NCBI GenBank assembly: GCA_030431355.1
Contig: JAUIJG010000150.1
Coordinates: 1 to 11,834 of the forward strand
Source: a bacterium
GTDB lineage: Bacteria > Cyanobacteriota > Vampirovibrionia > Obscuribacterales > Obscuribacteraceae
DNA: 11,834 nt
Reading direction: 5' to 3'
A program made the translations under genes and the position numbers. This document shows, piece after piece, positions 1-5,061 of the stretch; position 1 is the stretch's first letter, and every line of letters starts with the position of its first letter. Under the pieces are notes generated by a model. The model was not told the DNA's origin, ran no database searches, and saw only the letters and a list, made by a program, of their open reading frames with translations.

Positions 1-955
1 CTATGAAGGCGGCTACAAACATCTGAACGGCCAGATGCCCAAAAGCTTTGACGCCAAGAAAGCCAAACACTATTACAAAGGTCTGCTGCACAGCTATGTC
101 AATGACGAGCTGGTTCTGGATTTCGCAAAACATCTCATCGACGATAGAAAAATGGGACAACGTGATACCACGGACTATCTCTCCATAAGTTTCTCTTCAG
201 TCGACTATGTCGGTCATACCTGGGGAGTAGAGAGCCTGGAGTCGGAAGACACCTTGTTGAGAGTGGACAAAAATCTAGAGGATCTGTTCAATCATGTGGC
301 TAAAACCGTCGGCTTGAAAAACACCCTGATAGTTCTCTCCGCCGATCATGGCGTCGCCGAAATTGCGGAGTACATGCAGGCCATGGGCTTTCCCTCAAAG
401 GTCATAGACTCCCACAAATTAATGGCGCATATTAACGACAGGGTGAAAAAGAAGTTCAAAACCGACGCTAAGCTCGTGAGACGTTTTCTCTACCCTTACA
501 TTTATTTGAACGAAGAACTTATCGAAGAGAAAGACATTGATTTGGAGGACGTGGAAGAGGTGGTGGCGAAGGCTGCCATGAAGTTTCCCGGCATCGCCTA
601 TGCCGCAACAGCCAGTGCCATCAAAGAAGGCGAATTGCCGGCGAACCAGGCTATGTACGCCAGGATATTGAATAATTACCACCCCCAACGCTCAGGCCAT
701 GTCCATCTGGTGGCAGAGCAATACAACATGTTGGTTCACTGGGAATGGAACGGCAAACCCGGAATGCACGGAACTGTCTGGAGTTATGATTCATTTGTCC
801 CGGTGTTCTTTGCCGGCCCCGGCATCAATAAAAGCAGGGTCGTTAGAAGGGTAGGTCCCCACGATGTGGCTCCGACCATCGCCGCCTATCTTGGAATCAA
901 GCCTCCTTCCGGCTCCATAGGAGAGCCCCTGCCCGAGGCCATGCCCACAAAGTAA
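1..955 (+). CDS. PafA-like alkaline phosphatase / phosphodiesterase superfamily protein, 5'-truncated by the window
   Basis: The open frame runs into the left window edge with no stop (first full codon at base 2), so the ATG at base 35 is internal. The visible 317 residues are the C-terminal part of a metal-dependent alkaline phosphatase superfamily enzyme, most like PafA and the type I phosphodiesterase/nucleotide pyrophosphatase group. The two-zinc ligands expected in this half are present: Asp and His in VDYVGH (codons at 203 and 215), Asp-His in SADHG (344-349) and a later His in GMHGT (767-769). The C-terminal GPHDVAPTIAAYLG is also typical. The nucleophile Thr and the residues that separate monoesterases from diesterases lie outside the window, so substrate preference cannot be read. 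Family members are usually exported and release phosphate from organic esters. The stop lies 3 nt from the convergent metalloprotease stop. Confidence 0.9.
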   Translation, partial: YEGGYKHLNGQMPKSFDAKKAKHYYKGLLHSYVNDELVLDFAKHLIDDRKMGQRDTTDYLSISFSSVDYVGHTWGVESLESEDTLLRVDKNLEDLFNHVAKTVGLKNTLIVLSADHGVAEIAEYMQAMGFPSKVIDSHKLMAHINDRVKKKFKTDAKLVRRFLYPYIYLNEELIEEKDIDLEDVEEVVAKAAMKFPGIAYAATASAIKEGELPANQAMYARILNNYHPQRSGHVHLVAEQYNMLVHWEWNGKPGMHGTVWSYDSFVPVFFAGPGINKSRVVRRVGPHDVAPTIAAYLGIKPPSGSIGEPLPEAMPTK

Positions 956-965
956 GGATTACTTT
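949..965. repeat. Palindrome spanning both convergent stop codons
   Basis: AAAGTAA (949-955), a GGA loop and TTACTTT (959-965) form a perfect 7-bp inverted repeat with a 3-nt centre. Both convergent genes end in Lys-stop (AAG TAA), which creates the symmetry. The stem is AT-rich and has no long flanking T tract, so as a bidirectional terminator it would be weak. It could simply be a coincidence of two identical gene ends. Confidence 0.5.
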
Positions 966-2011
966 CTAAGCAAACCTGGCTTCAAAGCGTAGAGAGCTTT
1001 CATTGTATTGACGTCCCGCTGTGATAGACGGGTGCGACTTCTATCAAGAGAGAGGAACATGATATCACCGCCATCGGTACTATGTCCGTTAATGCCCAGA
1101 GCATGACCAATCTCATGGAGGGCGATGCTCCTTATCTCCGAATCGGAAAGGACCATGCCTTCACCGGACTTATAGATGGTAATCCAGGCTTTTAACCTGC
1201 CGTTGACTCCATCTCGAAAACGAGTGTGGCCCCCTTCTATGGTCTCCACTTTCGCCTCTCTCAAATCGCTGAAGCGCAGCTCAATTTGCGAATCGACTGC
1301 GGTCTCTACGAACTTAAACCGAACCAAGTCTCCGGTCCTCGACTGCCAGGATGCGAATGCCTGCCGGATCACCTCTAAACGACCGGGAGTAGCTGAGGCT
1401 TTGTCCACGTAGACCTTTATAGGCATGCCAGAAAGAGCCCAGTGCGTGACACCGTTGACAGTGGCTTCCGCCAGATATGTTCCGGGAGGGGACTTTATCT
1501 TCTCTCTGGAATCTTCAACAACTTCAGACTCAATATTCTTTATGAACTCCCTTACACTAACCGCGTTGGCCGAATTGGGAGCAAGATTTAAAAAAGTCTT
1601 CAGAGCCTCAATAGACTCCTTCTTACGACCTGTCTTTAAGGAAGCGTTTCCCAGGGTGATATAGAAATTGGCCTGACCCGGTCCCAGGGATGTGGCCATT
1701 TTTGCTTCCATATAGGCCTTCTGATAAAGCCCCTGGTTATAGTAGATCTTAGCCAGACTCCAGTGCATCGAAGGCATTCTCGGGCACTTATCAATCAGTC
1801 CTTGAACAACGGGCAAGGCGTCTCTGTATCTTCCACTATTGAGCAGGTCGCTGACCGAATTCATCGACTCAACATAATCCCTGGTCACCTCCTGGCCTTC
1901 AACATTGTATAAGGACTGAGCCGACACCAAACTTCCGCTATTCCCCAGGGCAAAGAGAATAGCAATTAGAACCATAGCCGTTGCTCTAGAAGCTCTCTTT
2001 CTGTTCAACAC
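959..2011 (-). CDS. Secreted TPR-containing matrixin-family zinc metalloprotease
   Basis: The 350-residue protein starts at a GTG preceded by AGGA at a good distance. An overlapping ATG two bases upstream is out of frame and stops at once. The N-terminus is a clear signal peptide: a basic n-region (RKR), a hydrophobic core at residues 13-24 and a likely signal peptidase I site after VSA near residue 31. Residues about 52-148 form roughly three TPR-like helical hairpins, which usually bind proteins. Residues about 190-345 are a metzincin/matrixin (M10) domain. The zinc motif is at 299-311 (H299, catalytic E300, H303, third His at 310), followed by the Met-turn DIMF with M318. The third His is one residue later than in textbook matrixins (see findings). 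I see no MMP-style cysteine-switch propeptide; the TPR region occupies that place. The protein should be a periplasmic or secreted endopeptidase. The gene is last in the minus-strand run and overlaps the hydrolase gene by 26 nt, suggesting translational coupling. Confidence 0.9.
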   Translation of the reverse strand: MLNRKRASRATAMVLIAILFALGNSGSLVSAQSLYNVEGQEVTRDYVESMNSVSDLLNSGRYRDALPVVQGLIDKCPRMPSMHWSLAKIYYNQGLYQKAYMEAKMATSLGPGQANFYITLGNASLKTGRKKESIEALKTFLNLAPNSANAVSVREFIKNIESEVVEDSREKIKSPPGTYLAEATVNGVTHWALSGMPIKVYVDKASATPGRLEVIRQAFASWQSRTGDLVRFKFVETAVDSQIELRFSDLREAKVETIEGGHTRFRDGVNGRLKAWITIYKSGEGMVLSDSEIRSIALHEIGHALGINGHSTDGGDIMFLSLDRSRTRLSQRDVNTMKALYALKPGLLRK

Positions 2012-2843
2012 ATTGATTCCTATCTAGATTCATTTCCAACTCATCCAGAAACGAGCGCACCAATTCAGGCCACAGCCTGACGTCGTCTGCACTGGTTGCA
2101 ATATGAAGTTTACTCCCTCCTATCACCTCGGCCAAATACCTGGCCGATTCCACCGGGTGGGTCGGATCATCTTCACGACAGAGGATAAGCACCGGCACAG
2201 AGATCCCCTTGAGTTTTTCTACTCTTGGAAATCGGCACAGGGCAGCCCCTCTAAAGGCCGCTACCATAGACAGGCGATCCGTGTTCTCTTCAAAATCCCG
2301 ATAAGATATATCGCGACTTTCTGGATATTCGCGGGCAAGAAATTCAGTCTGGGGTAGCCTGCTCCAATGCCTGGTCAAAGCTCTCTGACCCTCAGCTTCA
2401 AGGATATCGGAAAACTTTTTATAAACTCTGCCAATCTTTGAGCGATCCTCCCCGTGAGAAGGTGGGATTACAAGCACCAGGCCCCTGACCTTTAGACCTT
2501 TCACAACAGCGTGCAAACAGGTGGCAGCCCCCATAGAACTACCACCAATGACAATATCATCAAGCTTCAAAGCCTGACAAAGCGAAAGCAAATCCTCCGC
2601 CAGATTTTCCCAGTTATAATTCTCCGGAATGTGTTCTTGCTTAGACTTTCCGTGACCGCGACTGTCATAGCGCACCAGAGGGTAGCCACTGGCCAACTCC
2701 CTCCAGTCAGGAAATCGCAGCTTGTCATTGAGAGCGATTGATGATGTGAGACCATGAATCATGACCAGAGTCGGCTTGCCCATATCTTCGACAGGGCCGG
2801 CAAATCTCTCCACAAACAATTCGGTGTCCCTCACGGGAAGCAA
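1986..2843 (-). CDS. Alpha/beta-hydrolase fold protein, catalytic His apparently missing
   Basis: This is an alpha/beta-hydrolase of about 285 residues with no signal peptide, so probably cytoplasmic. Visible fold landmarks are the oxyanion-loop HG (30-31) after the first core strand, YDSRGHGKS (59-67), and the nucleophile elbow GSSMG with Ser103. The acid is probably D225 or D226 in the CREDDP segment. The last helix region (WPELVRSFLDEL) is typical, but the residue pair before it that is normally Gly-His is Asp253-Asp254. No other His lies at that place, so the triad looks incomplete. There is no ATG. The TTG at 2843 is used here, but it lies 18 nt from the only good Shine-Dalgarno sequence; ATA at 2852, ATT at 2846 and GTG at 2834 are also in frame. 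An in-frame TGA at 2870-2868 limits upstream extension. The gene lies 33 nt after the serpin stop and overlaps the protease gene. Substrate unknown. Confidence 0.85.
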   Translation of the reverse strand: MLPVRDTELFVERFAGPVEDMGKPTLVMIHGLTSSIALNDKLRFPDWRELASGYPLVRYDSRGHGKSKQEHIPENYNWENLAEDLLSLCQALKLDDIVIGGSSMGAATCLHAVVKGLKVRGLVLVIPPSHGEDRSKIGRVYKKFSDILEAEGQRALTRHWSRLPQTEFLAREYPESRDISYRDFEENTDRLSMVAAFRGAALCRFPRVEKLKGISVPVLILCREDDPTHPVESARYLAEVIGGSKLHIATSADDVRLWPELVRSFLDELEMNLDRNQCVEQKESF

Positions 2844-2861
2844 AATATCTATCGTCTTTTG

Positions 2862-2866
2862 CTCCT
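2862..2866 (-). promoter_or_regulatory. Shine-Dalgarno sequence bearing on the hydrolase start
   Basis: AGGAG, within a GAGAGGAG purine run, lies between the serpin stop and the hydrolase frame. It is 9 nt from an in-frame ATA (2852) but 18 nt from the TTG at 2843. By spacing alone it favours initiation near 2852, which would need a rare AUA start. Otherwise the hydrolase uses a poorly spaced TTG. Confidence 0.5.
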
Positions 2867-2876
2867 CTCAAGGGTC

Positions 2877-4043
2877 TCAGTCTTTACTGGGATTTACCAC
2901 CGCCCCGGCAAACAGGGTGGAACTAATAGAATTATCCAGAATAGCCAGAAGGAATGGCTTGTCTACTCGCATTACAATGGGCTCTATCTTGAGATGAGGC
3001 GGCATGCCTCCGCCAAACATCATTATCGCGGTGGCGGCAGCAGCCACACTTCCCTCTTCGTCAACTTCAAGAGAAGCTTGATGAATCACCTTGCCGATGA
3101 AAAAACCCGGACAGAAAAGATCAAACTTCGCTGCATCCTCGTCAAAGGCCTGGACCATTCCAAGAGAATTCAAAGCCTCATTCAGGCTGATCTTGAACCC
3201 GATTTTAAACCTGGGCATTTGGAGATGCAACCGACTCTGTTTAGCGGCCGCACGGTGGACGTGAATTTGCTCCAGATCACCAAGACTGTCGGCAAGCGTA
3301 CGGTCGCTCTTTGGCAAGCAGATAGCCATGGAGGTGGGATTGGACCCGGTAGAATAACCGAGGAAGACTATCTGTGAATTCTCGGTCTCAACGTAGTCTC
3401 GCCACCCTTCCGCATTCATCATACGGCAGGGCACAATGCCATCGACTATGGTATCGAACAGGTCATCCACTGTATCATTTGCACTAAAGGAAGCACTCCA
3501 TTTGCCGGCAAAATAAAGCGCGTTGGCCACAAGAGAGTTCGTTCCACCAAGATCGTTTACTAAATTCTTGATACGTCCCTGGGTGACATTCTCCACCCAG
3601 GCATTTACTTCATCAGGCAAGGTGGGGGACTTAAAATCGGAAGGATAGATAGAGGTTGAAAAATCTTCCACAGCCCGGTTGACAAAATCATCCCTGAGAC
3701 CATCGGCAAGAGATTTGTCGATCCATAAGCCGTTCGCCAGATTTACCGACTTGGAATCCCCGATGGAAAGAGTGTGATTAATCAACTTCCGGTACTCCCG
3801 GCCTACCTGATCCAAACCATCAAATCCGAAAACCTTCTCGAACTCCAGGCGTGTGTCCCCTTCCGAACCGCCGTAAAGAATAGCCATGGCGCAGGCGATG
3901 CTACAAGGAGAGAAGATCAGATTCTCTCCCTCAAATCGACCGGCAAGTTCTTTGAGCAAGCCAGTGCCGAATTTGTGCAAATTTGAGGTCGTTTCGGAAG
4001 AAACTTTCTCTGTTTGATTCTTCTTTTCAAAGTAACTTTGCAT
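2877..4043 (-). CDS. Serpin, inhibitory-type hinge, no signal peptide
   Basis: This is a 388-residue serpin of normal family length. Landmarks in order are NLIFSPCSIACAMAILYGG (41-59), NALYFAGKW (174-182), MPRFKI (276-281), the reactive-centre loop hinge EEGSVAAAATA (329-339), PFLLAI (363-368) and a C-terminal LFAGAVVNP. The hinge has Gly at P15, Ser at P14, four Ala at P12-P9 and Thr at P8. That is the pattern of serpins that insert the loop and trap serine (sometimes cysteine) proteases. Counting 17 residues from Glu329 puts P1-P1' at Gly345-Gly346, inside a GGG run, so target specificity is not obvious. The segment from the hinge to PF is about 7 residues longer than in alpha-1-antitrypsin. 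The N-terminus is polar, so the protein is probably cytoplasmic unless exported another way. The ATG has a GGTGA Shine-Dalgarno 6 nt upstream. The gene follows DUF4340 by 46 nt and precedes the hydrolase. Serpins are patchily distributed in bacteria. Confidence 0.97.
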   Translation of the reverse strand: MQSYFEKKNQTEKVSSETTSNLHKFGTGLLKELAGRFEGENLIFSPCSIACAMAILYGGSEGDTRLEFEKVFGFDGLDQVGREYRKLINHTLSIGDSKSVNLANGLWIDKSLADGLRDDFVNRAVEDFSTSIYPSDFKSPTLPDEVNAWVENVTQGRIKNLVNDLGGTNSLVANALYFAGKWSASFSANDTVDDLFDTIVDGIVPCRMMNAEGWRDYVETENSQIVFLGYSTGSNPTSMAICLPKSDRTLADSLGDLEQIHVHRAAAKQSRLHLQMPRFKIGFKISLNEALNSLGMVQAFDEDAAKFDLFCPGFFIGKVIHQASLEVDEEGSVAAAATAIMMFGGGMPPHLKIEPIVMRVDKPFLLAILDNSISSTLFAGAVVNPSKD

Positions 4044-4089
4044 GGATATTCACCCCGGTGATCTATCCTATACCCTGTCACAGAGAATA

Positions 4090-5061
4090 CTAATTTTCGC
4101 CCACTTTAGCTTCTTTTGCGGTCTCTTTCTTCTCAGACTTGCTTGCTATCAGTTCGTCTCGATTTGATTTTTTGATGTTATCGATCACATAGCTCGAAAC
4201 AGATACGTAGTAAGGTTTATCCGAGGTTTTTAGAATAAAGCCGTCATTTACCGTGCGGCGACCGAGCTTAAACTCCACTTCCTTTCCGTCTTTCAGGACC
4301 ACTGTGTACTTAACCTCAGGCTGAGCAAGACCGAATTCCGGATCATCCTTGTCACCTTGAATCTCTTGAAAGACAATCCCGCAGAAGTTGTTGAAAGTTT
4401 CTTTCGCCTTAATCTGATTAGTAACTTGATCGGCATTCACTCCTTGCAATTCCCACTTTCCGTTCTTTCTTAAAAGCGTGAACTGGGGCGTAACCAACTT
4501 TGAAACTTCGTCTGCATCGAGAGTATAGGCGCTCTTATCGATCCAATCTCTCAACTTGGTAGAAAGGTCATAGGGATTCAGATCCACCGAATAAATGTCG
4601 CTTTCGCCTTCGACTCGAATATGTCTCTTCCTGAAACTGGGAGCAGTGCCGATATAGATTTCAGCTACCGGTTTATCACCGGAAAGAAAAGAAAGCTTTT
4701 TCTCAAACTCTTCCTTGTCGACCTTAAAACGCTTAGCGGCATCACCGGTAGTGGCTACAGGCCAGACGCCTTTCATGGCTACAAACTTCTTCTTAAGCTC
4801 CTCTACGGCGGAAGATGCCGCCGGGAAGTTCATCTTCGCAGGCAAAATCCATTTGTCGGCAGCATCAACTTTTTTAAGGCTTAATGCTTCGGCACCCTTT
4901 TCTTCTATTTTGATCAGGTCCACCTTAGAAAGGTCCGCCTTCAATATAGTGGAGCTATCAGCGCCTCCTTTATTGCCACTGAATAAATCCGTACGTGTCA
5001 CGGCAGCAAGACAAATTTGCAGGATCAAGACGGCAATAAGAATTTGAGTCAGTTTGTTCAT
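4090..5061 (-). CDS. DUF4340 domain protein, membrane-anchored partner of the GldFG-type ABC system
   Basis: The 323-residue protein has one N-terminal membrane segment (about 5-22), then a soluble region that should be extracytoplasmic. The body matches the DUF4340 type: repeated beta-rich segments such as DKWIL, KPVAEIYIG, a YSVDLNPYDLSTKLRDW stretch near 160 and KEVEFKLGRR near 265-275. The tail is Lys/Glu-rich. There is no proper lipobox (Cys17 is preceded by LQI), so this is an uncleaved anchor rather than a lipoprotein. Biochemical function is not known. The gene is typically found beside GldG-like ABC genes, as here, and its ATG overlaps the GldFG stop as ATGA. AGGAG lies 10 nt upstream of the start. 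I infer that it is an accessory subunit of the complex. Confidence 0.88.
   Translation of the reverse strand: MNKLTQILIAVLILQICLAAVTRTDLFSGNKGGADSSTILKADLSKVDLIKIEEKGAEALSLKKVDAADKWILPAKMNFPAASSAVEELKKKFVAMKGVWPVATTGDAAKRFKVDKEEFEKKLSFLSGDKPVAEIYIGTAPSFRKRHIRVEGESDIYSVDLNPYDLSTKLRDWIDKSAYTLDADEVSKLVTPQFTLLRKNGKWELQGVNADQVTNQIKAKETFNNFCGIVFQEIQGDKDDPEFGLAQPEVKYTVVLKDGKEVEFKLGRRTVNDGFILKTSDKPYYVSVSSYVIDNIKKSNRDELIASKSEKKETAKEAKVGEN

Noticed and set aside
1986..2011. Frameshift or gene fusion between the hydrolase and the metalloprotease
   Set aside because: The protease has its own GTG, Shine-Dalgarno and complete signal peptide, and the hydrolase already has its last helix, so this is an ordinary overlap.
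2754..3377. A 207-codon plus-strand open frame antisense to the serpin and hydrolase genes
   Set aside because: It lies opposite two convincing protein families, its translation has no recognisable domain and is rich in residues typical of antisense frames.
4044..4089. Terminator between DUF4340 and serpin genes
   Set aside because: The only symmetry is a short CACCCCGGTG with 4-bp arms and no T tract; it overlaps the serpin ribosome-binding site.
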